Assembly: GCA_002737725.1 (NCBI GenBank)
Contig: NSIP01000001.1
Coordinates: 186,001-250,000 of the forward strand
From: Rhodospirillaceae bacterium
Lineage (GTDB): Bacteria > Pseudomonadota > Alphaproteobacteria > Rhodospirillales > Rhodospirillaceae
Direction: 5' to 3'
Length of the DNA: 64,000 nucleotides
In this document: piece by piece, positions 8,910 to 18,153 of the stretch
How the letters are laid out: each line of letters opens with the position of its first letter
How positions within the stretch are numbered: position 1 is the stretch's first letter
Translations under genes and position numbers: made by a program
The notes under the pieces: generated by a model
Told to the model about the DNA's origin: nothing
Seen by the model: the letters and a program-made list of their open reading frames with translations, nothing else
Databases searched by the model: none

Positions 8910-9388
8910 GTGGAAAATCTTGATTTAGTTGTCATCGGCGGCGCAGTTATCGCGGGCTTTGTTCACGGGCTTTCGGGCTTTGCGTTTGGTTTGGTCGCCA
9001 TGGCCTTTTGGGTGTGGTGGCTCGATCCGCACATTGCCGGCCTACTGGTGATCTTCGGCGGGCTGGTGGGACAACTTTGTCGCTGGGCACCATTCGCCCC
9101 ACGTTTAAAATTCAACGCTGCGGCCCCATCATCGCCGGTGGAGCCGTCGGTGTGCCCATCGGCGTCGCACTGCTCAGTTATATCGAACCCTCGTTTTTCA
9201 AACTATTCGTCGGCCTGGTGCGCTATTTCGCGCTGATTGTTCCCGCCATGTTGATCCCGAACGCGATCGGCAACAAACTCTATGCGCGCTTGGGCGATGA
9301 GACGTTCCGAAAAACTGTTCTATTACTGCTCACGGTTTTGAGCGTCGCCATTGCGGCCAATGCGGGGACAATTGTGTTTGGCAAATAA
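8910..9388 (+). pseudogene. TSUP (TauE/SafE) permease remnant: frameshift plus internal deletion
   Basis: From a GTG at 8910 one frame gives a typical TSUP N-terminus (GFVHGLSGFAFGLVAMAFWVW ... FGGLVGQL). At about 9075-9079 the homology moves to another frame (LSLGTIRPTF ... GVPIGVALLSYIEPSFFKLFVGL). Restoring one T in the run at 9076-9078 would rejoin them. The second frame then passes directly from FKLFVGL, near the middle of a TSUP protein, to the last repeat (GNKLYARLGDETFRKTVLLLL), so roughly 80 residues appear to be missing. An intact homologue has about 240-250 residues; this one could encode at most about 160. Two lesions argue for real decay. It ends 1 bp from the convergent rdgB stop. 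Confidence 0.8.
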
Positions 9389-9389
9389 G

Positions 9390-9986
9390 CTATATGAAAC
9401 ACGCCGCTACAAGTTGCGCGAAGGCGCGTGCGCGGTGACTCATAGCGTGTTTGGCGGCGGGCTCCATCTCGGCAAACGTTGTCTCAAGGTCGACGGGCAC
9501 AAAAATCGGGTCATAGCCAAAACCTTTTGTCCCGCGCGGCGGAAAGCTAAGCGTTCCGTGAACCTCACCCTCAAAGACCTCGCAATGACTATCGGGCCAA
9601 CACAGCGCTAAGGCACACACAAACTTCGCTGAACGATCAGCCGTGCCCGCCATTTCTTTTTCAACACGCAACATGGCGGCGGTGAAATCTTTTGATGGCC
9701 CCGCCCATCGCGCAGAGTAAATTCCCGGCGCGCCATCCAACGCGCTGACCGCTAGCCCTGAATCGTCCGACAGCGCAGGCAACCCACTGGCTTTGGCAGC
9801 AGCCAAGGCTTTGAGTTTGGCATTGCCGATGAACGTACTTTCAGTTTCCTCGGGCTCGGGTAAATTTAATTCACCCGCCGAGATCACATCCGCTTTGAAG
9901 GACGCCAACAATTCGCGGATCTCGCGGACCTTGCCTTGATTGTGGCTGGCCACAACCAACCGCCCGCCCGTAAAATGACGCGACAT
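9390..9986 (-). CDS. rdgB: XTP/dITP pyrophosphatase (RdgB/Ham1)
   Basis: House-cleaning nucleotide pyrophosphatase that hydrolyses dITP, XTP and related non-canonical nucleotides to monophosphates. 198 residues, the family's usual length. The N-terminal substrate loop is [11 protein letters not shown], and the catalytic region [22 protein letters not shown] (about 72-93) holds the conserved aspartates. Near the C-terminus [11 protein letters not shown] and ... HRARAF are conserved. It is 3 bp from the rph stop codon on the same strand, so rph-rdgB is an operon. Confidence 0.97.
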   Translation of the reverse strand: MSRHFTGGRLVVASHNQGKVREIRELLASFKADVISAGELNLPEPEETESTFIGNAKLKALAAAKASGLPALSDDSGLAVSALDGAPGIYSARWAGPSKDFTAAMLRVEKEMAGTADRSAKFVCALALCWPDSHCEVFEGEVHGTLSFPPRGTKGFGYDPIFVPVDLETTFAEMEPAAKHAMSHRARAFAQLVAACFI

Positions 9987-9989
9987 AAA

Positions 9990-10724
9990 TTAGCTCGTGA
10001 TTTTGGCAATCGCTGCGTTTTGCAGCGCGATTAATTCGGCCACACCTTTTTTTCCCAGCGCCATCAAGGCGTCAAATTCTGAATCTTCAAACGGGTGGTG
10101 CTCGGCGGTGCCCTGCACCTCAACAATTTTTCCCGACGCGGTGAGCACAAAATTCGCATCGGCCTGAGCGTTGGAATCTTCGGCATAATCAAGGTCGAGG
10201 ACGGCCACGCCTTTATATAAGCCGCAACTCACCGCAGCGACGTTCTCGCGCAAGGGGATTTTACCAATCACGCCCATGCGCTTCATTCTGTTGAAGGCCT
10301 GAAACAGCGCCACATAGCTGCCGGTTACGCTAGCCGTGCGGGTGCCGCCGTCGGCTTGCAGCACGTCGCAATCAAGCCGAATTTGCACTTCGCCAAAGCC
10401 ATTGAGTTCGGTGACGGCGCGCAAGGCGCGGCCGATCAGGCGCTGAATTTCCTGGGTGCGGCCCGACTGCCCGCCTTTGGCGGCCTCGCGCTGGGTGCGG
10501 GTGTGGGTGGAACGCGGCAACATGCCGTATTCCGCTGTTACCCAGCCTTTGCCGCTGTTTTTCAAAAACGGCGGAACGCTGTCTTCGACGGTGGCGGTGC
10601 ATAATACGTGCGTGTCGCCGAACTTCACCAAGCACGAACCCTCGGCATGTTTGGCAAAACCGACATCCAAGGTCACGGCGCGAAGGGCGTCGGGAGTTCG
10701 ACCCGAGGGGCGCGATGGCGGCAT
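9990..10724 (-). CDS. rph: Ribonuclease PH
   Basis: Phosphorolytic 3'-5' exoribonuclease that trims tRNA 3' ends. With the start at 10724 (MPPSRPSGR) the product is 244 residues, matching the family, and AGGAAC lies just upstream. The open frame extends to 10970, but the extra 82 codons are not RNase PH-like and are rejected. Visible motifs include the tRNA-binding N-terminus ([16 protein letters not shown]), the arginine-rich [20 protein letters not shown] (about 75-94), and [16 protein letters not shown] (about 122-137). The gene is divergent from hrcA, a conserved alphaproteobacterial pairing. Confidence 0.97.
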   Translation of the reverse strand: MPPSRPSGRTPDALRAVTLDVGFAKHAEGSCLVKFGDTHVLCTATVEDSVPPFLKNSGKGWVTAEYGMLPRSTHTRTQREAAKGGQSGRTQEIQRLIGRALRAVTELNGFGEVQIRLDCDVLQADGGTRTASVTGSYVALFQAFNRMKRMGVIGKIPLRENVAAVSCGLYKGVAVLDLDYAEDSNAQADANFVLTASGKIVEVQGTAEHHPFEDSEFDALMALGKKGVAELIALQNAAIAKITS

Positions 10725-10821
10725 GACATGTTCCTTTGGGTCAAAACGAGAAGAATAGCCGCCATCTATCACCGCCGAGCCACTTCGGGCAAGTCGTAGC
10801 CTTGGGTTTGGGTGGGTTACA

Positions 10822-10850
10822 TTGACGCTTACGAACCCTGCGCTTACATA
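10822..10850 (+). promoter_or_regulatory. Sigma-70-like promoter of hrcA
   Basis: TTGACG at 10822-10827 and TACATA at 10845-10850 are separated by 17 nt. The expected transcription start near 10857 would leave a very short leader, with AGGAG at 10858-10862 almost at the 5' end. No CIRCE inverted repeat was seen here. Confidence 0.5.
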
Positions 10851-10874
10851 CGCTACCAGGAGATTGGATTGCAG

Positions 10875-11966
10875 ATGCCGCCAACGCTTCCGCCAACCCT
10901 TGCGCCCCTGGCTGCCGATGCCCACAGCGTTGTGGCGCTGAACGAGCGCAGCCGCGAGATTTTTAAGCACATTGTCGATGCTTATGTGGAAACCGGCGAG
11001 CCGGTGGGCTCGCGCACCATTGCGCGTAAGTTGAATGGATCGCTATCGCCCGCGACCATCCGCAACGTGATGTCAGACCTTGAGGTGTCGGGTTTACTCT
11101 ATGCGCCCCATACATCGGCTGGCCGCCTACCCACCGACGTGGGCTTGCGTATGTTTGTCAGTGGGCTCTTACAATTAGGCGGGCTCGATACCGACGAACG
11201 CCAAGCCATCGAGGCCCATTGCCATGCCGCCGGGCGTTCTGTGGAAGAAGTTTTGACCCAAGCGACGTCTACACTTTCTGGGCTATCACAGTGTGCGAGT
11301 TTAGTGTTGGCGCCAAAAATGGAATCGCCGCTCAAGCACATCGAATTCGTCAGCCTCAAGCCTGGTCGCGCACTGGTGGTCATGGTCAGCGAGTCGGGCG
11401 TGGTGGAGAATCGTTTGGTCGAGGTGCCCGCCGATCTGCCGGTCTCGGCGTTGATCGAGGCGGGGAATTATCTCTCGACGCGGCTGGCCGGAAAAACACT
11501 CGACGAAGCGCGCGGCGATATTTTAAACGAAATCGAGAACAGCCGCGCCCAACTCAACGAACTCACCGCCAAGGTTGTGCAAGCTGGAATCGCCACGCGG
11601 ACCGGCGGCAGCGCCAATGATGGTTCACTGATCATCAAGGGCCAGGCTCATCTGTTGAATAATATTACCGCACTTGAGGACTTATCGCGCATCCGCCAGC
11701 TGTTCTCGGCGCTTGAAACCCGCGAGCATATGCTGCGCTGCGTTGACCTCGTGGGCCATGCGGACGGCGTGCAAATTTTTATCGGCGCTCAAAACGAACT
11801 CTTTGGTATGGCGGGGTTTTCGATGGTTGTGGCCCCGTTTGTAAACGCTCGTGAGCAAATTATCGGAGCGATTGGGATTGTCGGACCGACGCGAATCAAC
11901 TATGCCCGCATTATTCCCATGGTGGACTACACCGCAAAGCTGGTCAGCCGCATGCTTGGCCAGTAA
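10875..11966 (+). CDS. hrcA: Heat-inducible transcription repressor HrcA
   Basis: Repressor of groESL-type chaperone operons through the CIRCE element, with folding controlled by GroEL. From ATG 10875 the product is 363 residues. The winged-helix DNA-binding domain (about 25-100) contains [22 protein letters not shown] and [28 protein letters not shown], then a GAF-like and dimerisation region. An in-frame TTG at 10869 is 6 nt after AGGAG and is a possible start; the longer frame from 10812 runs through the promoter and is rejected. grpE follows after 35 bp, the classical hrcA-grpE operon. No CIRCE was found in this window, so its target (presumably groESL) lies elsewhere. Confidence 0.97.
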   Translation: MPPTLPPTLAPLAADAHSVVALNERSREIFKHIVDAYVETGEPVGSRTIARKLNGSLSPATIRNVMSDLEVSGLLYAPHTSAGRLPTDVGLRMFVSGLLQLGGLDTDERQAIEAHCHAAGRSVEEVLTQATSTLSGLSQCASLVLAPKMESPLKHIEFVSLKPGRALVVMVSESGVVENRLVEVPADLPVSALIEAGNYLSTRLAGKTLDEARGDILNEIENSRAQLNELTAKVVQAGIATRTGGSANDGSLIIKGQAHLLNNITALEDLSRIRQLFSALETREHMLRCVDLVGHADGVQIFIGAQNELFGMAGFSMVVAPFVNAREQIIGAIGIVGPTRINYARIIPMVDYTAKLVSRMLGQ

Positions 11967-12001
11967 GTCATGATTTTATTCAATCAATAAAGCAGACGCA
12001 C

Positions 12002-12640
12002 ATGAACGACCCCGCCCAAAAACAAGACCCCGCAATGGAAGATCCGTTCGAGACCGCGCCCGAGCAGGCACCGTACGACAACGCAGCACTGGCCGTGCAA
12101 GCCCTCCAACTCCATATTGAAGACCTCGATAAACAAATCGCCCAGCTGAAGGCTGATCGTTTACTGGCGCTGGCCGAAGCCGAGAATGCCTCTAAGCGTG
12201 CCGACCGCCGCATTTCGGAAAATGCCAAGTTTGCCACCTCCAACATTTGTAAAACCCTCTTACAGGTGGCCGATAATCTGGGGCGCGCACTCTTGGCCGC
12301 ACCCACCGATCAGCGTGTCAGCAACGAGGCGCTTAAAAACCTTTCGGTTGGCGTGGAATTGACGGAAAAAGAGCTGTTGAAGATTCTGGAAGATCAGGGT
12401 GTGCGGCGCGTTCCTGCCCTCAACCAGCCCTTCGATGCCAATCTGCATAACGCCGTGCAAGAAGTGGAAAACACCACGGTTCCTTCGGGCACGGTCGTTC
12501 AGGTGATGATCGAAGGCTACACCATGCACGAGCGGCTTTTGCGCCCGGCTATGGTGCTGGTCTCGCGCGGTGGCCTCAAGTGCGAAGCGGCTAAACCCGA
12601 AAACCCCGCCGCGCCCAGTGGCGTCAATACCGCGGCTTAA
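12002..12640 (+). CDS. grpE: Nucleotide exchange factor GrpE
   Basis: Co-chaperone that releases ADP from DnaK. 212 residues. The acidic disordered N-terminus (about 1-28) is followed by the long dimerising coiled coil (about 30-110, LQLHIEDLDKQIAQLK ... NASKRADRR) and the C-terminal beta domain with NQPFDANLHNAVQEVE and GTVVQVMIEGYTMHERLLRPAMV (about 143-190), the GrpE signature. dnaK and dnaJ are 3.5 kb further on in the same orientation. Confidence 0.97.
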   Translation: MNDPAQKQDPAMEDPFETAPEQAPYDNAALAVQALQLHIEDLDKQIAQLKADRLLALAEAENASKRADRRISENAKFATSNICKTLLQVADNLGRALLAAPTDQRVSNEALKNLSVGVELTEKELLKILEDQGVRRVPALNQPFDANLHNAVQEVENTTVPSGTVVQVMIEGYTMHERLLRPAMVLVSRGGLKCEAAKPENPAAPSGVNTAA

Positions 12641-12687
12641 TAAATAATCGACTCTGTGCTTGAGAGTGCAGGCCGCAGCGTGCGACA

Positions 12688-12705
12688 TCATATGCGAACA
12701 TATGA
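12688..12705. promoter_or_regulatory. Inverted repeat upstream of the sugar dehydrogenase-like gene
   Basis: TCATATG-cgaa-CATATGA is an 18-bp perfect inverted repeat 21 bp before the start at 12727. It resembles a regulator half-site pair. The same CATATG-N4-CATAT pattern appears in operator copy 1 near 5050, which may be chance. No terminator separates it from grpE. Confidence 0.4.
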
Positions 12706-12726
12706 ACGCTTGATGGAGCTGCGCAG

Positions 12727-13956
12727 ATGACACATCACGGGCTTTTTGCTGCTGCGCTTTTGTGCGCCACGGCCAGTACGGCATTTGCGCAAACCTTCGA
12801 GCAAGCGCCCGGCACCAAGATCAAAATTGATCTGGCGGCCATGCCGGTGCCCTATTCACCCCCAAGCCCTGCCAATCCGCCGCGCACAATTACGCGCCCC
12901 GCAGGCGCCATGCCGAAAGCCATGGAGGGATATAACGTTAATTTGTTTGCCGAAAATCTTGCCGATGCGCGCAACCTGATTACGGCACCCAACGGGGATG
13001 TGTTTTTGGCCGCGTCGGGCGAAGGCAAAATTATGGTGCTGCGCGATGCCGATGGCGACGGCAAAGCCGAAAAGGTCGAGACCTTTGCCGATGGTTTTGC
13101 CGCGCCCTTTGGGATCGCCGTCGGAAAAGATTTTGTGCTGATCGGCGATACGGTGGCGGTGTGGCGCTTCCCTTATAAAGCTGGCGACATGAAAGCCATA
13201 GCCAAGGCCCAGCAGGTCACCAAAGATGGTGCGCTGATGGACCCCGGTGGCCATTCAACGCGCGCTGTCACGCTGCACCCCGATGGATCAAAGTTCTATG
13301 TGTCAATTGGCTCACGCGGCAACATCAACGAAGAGCCCGAGCCCCGCGCGACCATCCAAGAATTCAAGCTCGATGGATCAGCCCAGCGCACCTATGCAAC
13401 TGGTTTGCGCAATGCGGTGGGCACGGCGTTTTATCCCGGCACCACCGACATCTACACGGTTGTGAACGAGCGCGACGGTTTGGGCGAAGAGTTGGTGCCT
13501 GATTATCTGACCAAAGTTGTGGATGGTGGTTTTTATGGCTGGCCTTACAGCTACATGGGCAAAAACCCGCAGCCTAAGTTTGCCGACAAACGCCCTGATT
13601 TGGTGGCCAAAGCCATTGTGCCCGACACCCCCTTTCGCTCGCACTCTGCGCCTGTGGGTTTGACGTTCTCGACAGGTAACGTTTTCCCCAAAGAGTTTCA
13701 GGGCGGTGCTTTTGTGGGCTTGCATGGCTCGTGGAACGCAGCCCAAGCGCGCGGATATCATTTGGTCTATGTGCCGTGGGTGAATGGCAAGCCAGCCGAT
13801 CACTATATTGTTTTCCTGTCCGGCTTCTGGTCGCAGGGTGAAAAGAAAGCCGAAGTGTGGGGCCGCCCGGCGGGTGTGGCCATGGCCAAAGACGGAAGTT
13901 TGTTGGTGGCCGATGATGTGGCTAACATCGTCTGGCGTGTTAGCGCGAAGAAGTAG
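12727..13956 (+). CDS. Periplasmic PQQ-dependent sugar (sorbosone/glucose) dehydrogenase-like beta-propeller
   Basis: 409 residues with a Sec signal peptide (MTHHGLFAAALLCATASTAFA, cleavage near 21). The mature part is a six-bladed propeller of the glucose/sorbosone dehydrogenase family: EGYNVNLFAENLADARNLITAPNGDVFLAASGEGKI, HSTRAVTLHPDGSKFYVSIGS, TGLRNAVGTAFYPGT and FVGLHGSWNAAQARGYHLVY. Members bind PQQ and calcium or are catalytically inactive relatives; no PQQ synthesis genes are in the window. DADGDGKAEKVETF resembles a calcium-binding loop. It is 86 bp after grpE, with an inverted repeat between, and 5 bp before the ASCH gene. Fold sure, substrate unknown. Confidence 0.85.
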   Translation: MTHHGLFAAALLCATASTAFAQTFEQAPGTKIKIDLAAMPVPYSPPSPANPPRTITRPAGAMPKAMEGYNVNLFAENLADARNLITAPNGDVFLAASGEGKIMVLRDADGDGKAEKVETFADGFAAPFGIAVGKDFVLIGDTVAVWRFPYKAGDMKAIAKAQQVTKDGALMDPGGHSTRAVTLHPDGSKFYVSIGSRGNINEEPEPRATIQEFKLDGSAQRTYATGLRNAVGTAFYPGTTDIYTVVNERDGLGEELVPDYLTKVVDGGFYGWPYSYMGKNPQPKFADKRPDLVAKAIVPDTPFRSHSAPVGLTFSTGNVFPKEFQGGAFVGLHGSWNAAQARGYHLVYVPWVNGKPADHYIVFLSGFWSQGEKKAEVWGRPAGVAMAKDGSLLVADDVANIVWRVSAKK

Positions 13957-13961
13957 CGCCC

Positions 13962-14450
13962 ATGCCAACCGCAGCAGCCCCAACTCATCCCGCAGCCCTA
14001 GGCGCGTTTTGGCGTGCAGTCCAAGCCGCGCGACCAGATTTTGTTATCCCAGCGCGGTTTGCAGTGCGTTGTATCGGCACATCACCCGAGATGAACACCA
14101 TCATTTTAGATCTTATCGCCAATGGCCAAAAGGTCGGTACGTTTCCGCTCCCGCTGCAATTAGAGCGCCTGGGTGAACCGTTGCCGCAGCCCGGCGATCT
14201 CACCGCTCATGTGCGTCTTGATGGCACGCCGCGCTTGTTGGTGCGAACGACAGCGGTTGAACAAGTGGCATTCAAAGATATCACCGAAAAACACACGGCG
14301 ATTGACGGCCCAACCGTGCGTCCGCTCGATGTGTGGCGCAAAATTCACATCCCGTACTACACCAACATGATGGCTGGGTACGGCTTATCCTTCACCGAAG
14401 ACATCCCACTGTGCGTTGAACACTTCGAGTGTCTCTACGTTGCGCCGTAA
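13962..14450 (+). CDS. ASCH-domain protein
   Basis: 162 residues. The pattern GTSPEMNTIILDLIANGQKVGTF, PGDLTAHVRLDGTPRLLVRTTAVEQVAFKDIT and the closing HIPYYTN...GLSFTEDIPLCVEHFECLY matches the ASCH fold, a beta-barrel related to PUA. ASCH proteins are thought to bind or process RNA or modified nucleosides; the exact role is not known. The start is 5 bp after the sugar dehydrogenase stop, and its own stop overlaps the start of the decayed GNAT gene as TAATG, so the three formed a translationally coupled operon. Confidence 0.7.
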   Translation: MPTAAAPTHPAALGAFWRAVQAARPDFVIPARFAVRCIGTSPEMNTIILDLIANGQKVGTFPLPLQLERLGEPLPQPGDLTAHVRLDGTPRLLVRTTAVEQVAFKDITEKHTAIDGPTVRPLDVWRKIHIPYYTNMMAGYGLSFTEDIPLCVEHFECLYVAP

Positions 14451-15277
14451 TGCTGCGACTGCTGACCCCTGCCGATCAGCCAGCGCTTGAATCGTTTTTG
14501 TCGCAATACCCAGCGGCAACTATCTTCTTGCGCTCAAACCTGCGGGCCTCGGGGGTTGGCGAGGGCGATGGACCATTCCATGGTATCTATGCGGCTCGCT
14601 TTGATGGCGAGCACATTACCGACGTTGCGGCGCAATTTTGGACAGATAAAATTATTTTATTTGCACCCACCATCGCCGCCAAGCTGGCGGTTTTTGTTGG
14701 AATTCATTAAGCGTAACCCGTCAAAGGTTTTCTGGGCCCCTGGGCGCAATGTGAGGCCGCTTTGGACGCGCTTGCACTTCGACATCGCGTGCGCGATCTG
14801 AGCCCCAAAGATTTATTCGAACTTGATCTGGAAAAATTTGTCCGAAAAGAAAATCACGGCGTGTCGTGCCGCCGTACACAACTGAAAGATTTTGATTTGA
14901 TCGTTCAGTGGCGCATCAACTACGAAATCGAAACTCTCGTAGCCCCACCCAGCCCCGACGTTGAAAGCCGCGCCCACGACAACGTCAAACAGATGATTGA
15001 TCGCGGCGATTTTTGGGTTGCAACCGTTGATGATGTTCCAGTGCCGTTGTCTGTAATCAATGCTCGGCTTCCGGACGTGGTGCAAGTGGGCGGCGTGCAC
15101 ACGCCCAAACATCTTCGTGGACGGGGCTATTCAGCCAGATAATTGCTTTATCGCCATGCGGAAGGTGCGCGCACAGCCACTTTGTTTACAGAAGCTAAGA
15201 ACCTTTCGGCCATACGTGTCTATAGCGCGCTGGGGTTTTCGTGCGTCGGTGACTACGGCCTGGTCTTGCTGGACTAA
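14450..15277 (+). pseudogene. GNAT acetyltransferase gene broken by two compensating indels and a nonsense codon
   Basis: The frame opened by ATG 14450 reads a GNAT-type protein (LTPADQPALESFL ... FLRSNLRASG) and would end at 15277, about 275 codons. It meets TAA at 14708 and TAA at 14714. Across about 14690-14720 the coherent sequence is in another frame (FLLEFIKRNP), after which the first frame resumes (PVKGFLGPWAQ), which means one extra and one missing base. A further in-frame TAA at 15140-15142 cuts the acetyl-CoA-binding core: LRGRGYSAR stop LLYRHAEGARTATLFTEAKNLSAIRVYSALGF. Three lesions make a functional product very unlikely. The start overlaps the ASCH stop. Confidence 0.8.
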
Positions 15278-15298
15278 AACCAAAGTCCTTTTTGTCGA

Positions 15299-15973
15299 TC
15301 AAAGGGCTTTTCGAAACGTCAGACTGTACCGGCCTTTGATCTCTGGTATTGGGCTGGTGTCCGAGTAAATTTTTCGCACCCCATGAAAGTATAGGCGGCT
15401 TTCACCGCCCATGATCATCACATCGCCTGAACGGACAATGATCGAGGAGGTTTTATCACTGCGTTTGGGCCCGCCCACCTGAAAATCCGCATCACCGCCC
15501 AGGCACACCGTGACAATGGGTTGGGTGAAATCTTTTTCGTCGCGATCTTGGTGTAACCCCATTTTGGCGCCGGGTTCATAAAAGTTGATCAGGCAGGCAT
15601 CGGGAGCAAAATTTGGCCAGGGCGTGTTTGCGACGCAAGCGCTTACAGCACGCAAAAAAATATCTGGCATCGCTGGCCAGGGCATCCCGTTGGCCGGGTT
15701 GCGGGTTTCATATCGGTAGCCCTTGGCATCGCTCCACCATCCGGCATGCCCACAGTTGGTGATGGCCGCCGACGTGTAACCCCCAGTCTTGGTAAGGACC
15801 TTTGTCAGGGGGGCGGCGTGAGCAATCTCCTGAATGGCGGCCAAAAGGGCCATTTGAGTTCTTAAACCCAGACTTTTTGGATGAAAAGTGCACCCCGTGG
15901 GCAACTCGGGGCCGAAAAGATCGTCTGAAAACGACCTTTTTCGGCTTTTGGGGGTCTGAAGGGGCTGCGTCAT
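15299..15973 (-). CDS. alkB: AlkB-type alkylated-DNA dioxygenase
   Basis: Fe(II)/2-oxoglutarate dioxygenase that oxidatively removes methyl groups from 1-methyladenine and 3-methylcytosine. From ATG 15973 (MTQPLQTPK) the product is 224 residues, close to E. coli AlkB. The iron ligands are the HxD of GLHQDRDEKD and a distal H in YFHGVRKI; the 2-oxoglutarate-binding arginines are in the closing GRYSLTFR. The substrate region contains WWSDAKGYRYE. The frame stays open to 16300, but that extension covers the dnaK promoter and is rejected. The gene is divergent from dnaK, and no clear Shine-Dalgarno was found. Confidence 0.93.
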   Translation of the reverse strand: MTQPLQTPKSRKRSFSDDLFGPELPTGCTFHPKSLGLRTQMALLAAIQEIAHAAPLTKVLTKTGGYTSAAITNCGHAGWWSDAKGYRYETRNPANGMPWPAMPDIFLRAVSACVANTPWPNFAPDACLINFYEPGAKMGLHQDRDEKDFTQPIVTVCLGGDADFQVGGPKRSDKTSSIIVRSGDVMIMGGESRLYFHGVRKIYSDTSPIPEIKGRYSLTFRKAL

Positions 15974-16037
15974 CGCCTCATCTGCTCGTTTGGGCTGAAA
16001 AAAACCACCGTAACGGCTCGAAAACAGCACCTGCGCT

Positions 16038-16068
16038 GTTGCGGGGGCAAGAGCCCCCCTTATATAAC
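16038..16068 (+). promoter_or_regulatory. Heat-shock (RpoH-type) promoter of dnaK with a hairpin in the spacer
   Basis: GTTG at 16038-16041, 17 nt, then CTTATATAAC at 16059-16068 closely follow the alphaproteobacterial sigma-32 pattern CTTG-N17/18-CYTATNTNNG. The spacer holds a perfect 6-bp inverted repeat GGGGGC-aaga-GCCCCC (16043-16058). The start site would be near 16075, giving an untranslated leader of about 120 nt. Confidence 0.55.
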
Positions 16069-16193
16069 CCCCCAACTTCAGAGGTGCGACTGGTCGTCGT
16101 GCCTTTTGGAATAAATCTGCAAGCCAACCCAAGGGGATATCTGCGGACGCCATCCTGGGTTCCAGATGTCTGCCACTGAGAAAAGGAAAAGTT

Positions 16194-18104
16194 ATGGGTA
16201 AAGTTATTGGTATCGATCTTGGAACAACCAACTCGTGTGTCGCGATCATGGAGGGCAAAACCCCCAAGGTGATCGAGAACGCCGAAGGTGCGCGCACCAC
16301 GCCGTCGATCGTCGCCTTTACGGAATCGGGCGAACGTCTGATGGGCCAACCGGCCAGGCGTCAGGGTGTCACCAACCCCGAAGCCACCTTATTTGCGATC
16401 AAGCGCCTCATGGGTCGTCGTTACGAAGACCCAATGATCGAGAAGAGCAAGAAGCTTGTTCCATACACAATTGTCAAAGCCGACAACGGCGATGCTTGGG
16501 TTGAAGTGCGCGGCGAAAAACACGCCCCCAGCCAAATCTCGGCGCAAACTTTGATCAAGATGAAAGAAACCGCCGAAGCCTATTTGGGCGAGTCGGTCAG
16601 CGAAGCCGTGATTACGGTTCCGGCTTACTTCAACGATAGCCAACGTCAGGCCACCAAAGATGCGGGCAAGATCGCGGGCCTGAATGTGCTGCGTATTATC
16701 AACGAGCCCACGGCAGCCGCGCTTGCCTACGGCCTCGATAAAAAGAAAAACGGGACAATCGCAGTCTATGACTTAGGCGGTGGTACCTTTGACGTCTCGA
16801 TTTTGGAAATTGGTGATGGCGTTTTCGAAGTCAAATCCACCAACGGCGACACGTTCCTGGGCGGTGAAGATTTCGATGCACGGATCATCGATTATCTCGC
16901 TGATGAGTTCAAAAAAGAAAACACCATTGATCTGCGCAAAGACAAGCTGGCTTTGCAGCGCCTGAAAGAAGCCGCTGAGAAAGCCAAGATCGAACTGTCG
17001 AGCGCGATGCAAACGGAAGTGAACTTGCCGTTCATCACCGCCGATCAGAATGGGCCAAAGCACCTCAACATCAAACTAACGCGCGCCAAGCTTGAGGCGT
17101 TGGTGGATGACCTGATTCAAAAAACCATCGAGCCGTGCCGCCAAGCCCTGAAGGATGCGGGCCTGAAAGCCAGCGAGATCGATGAGGTTGTGCTGGTCGG
17201 TGGCATGATCCGCATGCCCAAAGTGCAAGAGTTGGTCAAACAGTTCTTCGGTCGCGAGCCGCACAAGGGCGTCAACCCAGACGAAGTTGTGGCCATTGGT
17301 GCGGCCATTCAAGCCGGCGTGCTGAAGGGTGATGTGAAAGACGTGCTGTTGCTCGATGTCACGCCCCTGTCGCTGGGCATCGAAACGCTGGGCGGTGTGT
17401 TTACGCGCCTGATCGAACGCAACACCACTATCCCAACGCGCAAAAGCCAGGTGTTCTCAACGGCTGAAGATAACCAAACCGCCGTGACTATCCGCGTGTT
17501 CCAAGGCGAACGCGAAATGGCGGCCGATAACAAAATGCTGGGTCAGTTTGATCTGGTTGGCATTCCGCCGGCACCGCGCGGCATTCCCCAAGTGGAAGTA
17601 ACCTTCGACATCGATGCCAACGGCATCGTCAATGTGTCGGCGAAAGACAAGGCCACCAATAAAGAACAGCAAATCCGTATTCAAGCCTCGGGCGGCTTGT
17701 CGGATGACGATATTAAAAAGATGGTTAAGGACGCCGAAGCGCATGCCGACGAAGATAAAAAACGTCGCGAAGCGGTTGACGCCCGTAACCAAGCAGACAG
17801 CCTCGCGCACACCACCGATAAAAACTTGAAAGAGCATGGCGACAAGTTGCCGCCTGCCGACAAAGCCGAGATCGAAGCAAAGTTAAAGGATGTCCGCGAC
17901 GTGCTCGATTTAGGTGACGCCGAGAAAATCAAGGAAGCGACGAACGCATTGATGCAAGCGTCGATGAAAATGGGCGAAGCCATGTACAAGTCTGATCCAG
18001 CCGCCGCGGCGGCGGGTGAAGCTGGCCCAGGGGCTGCGGCTGGCGAAAAGAAAGATGATGTGGTCGACGCTGATTTTGAAGAAGTCGACAAGGACAAAAA
18101 ATAA
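16194..18104 (+). CDS. dnaK: Chaperone DnaK (Hsp70)
   Basis: ATP-dependent cytoplasmic chaperone working with DnaJ and GrpE. 636 residues. The nucleotide-binding domain (about 1-383) begins [16 protein letters not shown] and shows [19 protein letters not shown] and [17 protein letters not shown]. The linker [15 protein letters not shown] joins it to the substrate-binding domain (about 390-500) and the helical lid. The C-terminus ends with the alanine/glycine-rich tail and [12 protein letters not shown], the usual co-chaperone-interacting end. AAGGAAAAG before the ATG is the ribosome binding site. A predicted RpoH promoter lies upstream and a terminator separates it from dnaJ. Confidence 0.99.
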   Translation: MGKVIGIDLGTTNSCVAIMEGKTPKVIENAEGARTTPSIVAFTESGERLMGQPARRQGVTNPEATLFAIKRLMGRRYEDPMIEKSKKLVPYTIVKADNGDAWVEVRGEKHAPSQISAQTLIKMKETAEAYLGESVSEAVITVPAYFNDSQRQATKDAGKIAGLNVLRIINEPTAAALAYGLDKKKNGTIAVYDLGGGTFDVSILEIGDGVFEVKSTNGDTFLGGEDFDARIIDYLADEFKKENTIDLRKDKLALQRLKEAAEKAKIELSSAMQTEVNLPFITADQNGPKHLNIKLTRAKLEALVDDLIQKTIEPCRQALKDAGLKASEIDEVVLVGGMIRMPKVQELVKQFFGREPHKGVNPDEVVAIGAAIQAGVLKGDVKDVLLLDVTPLSLGIETLGGVFTRLIERNTTIPTRKSQVFSTAEDNQTAVTIRVFQGEREMAADNKMLGQFDLVGIPPAPRGIPQVEVTFDIDANGIVNVSAKDKATNKEQQIRIQASGGLSDDDIKKMVKDAEAHADEDKKRREAVDARNQADSLAHTTDKNLKEHGDKLPPADKAEIEAKLKDVRDVLDLGDAEKIKEATNALMQASMKMGEAMYKSDPAAAAAGEAGPGAAAGEKKDDVVDADFEEVDKDKK

Positions 18105-18153
18105 ATCGGATCGGGCAACCGAAGCGGGCTGGTTTGTCCTTAGCTATTGTTCG

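Noticed and set aside
9070-9090. Programmed -1 frameshift in the TSUP gene
   Set aside because: No slippery heptamer or downstream structure is obvious, and the rejoined protein would still lack about 80 internal residues, so decay is simpler.
10725-10970. Upstream extension of rph
   Set aside because: Adds 82 non-family residues and overlaps the hrcA promoter; ATG 10724 gives the normal family length.
10725-16193. CIRCE operator for HrcA upstream of hrcA, grpE or dnaK
   Set aside because: No TTAGCACTC-N9-GAGTGCTAA-like inverted repeat was found; in alphaproteobacteria CIRCE usually precedes groESL, which is not in the window.
15974-16300. 109-codon N-terminal extension of alkB
   Set aside because: Covers the dnaK promoter and first codons and shows no AlkB similarity.
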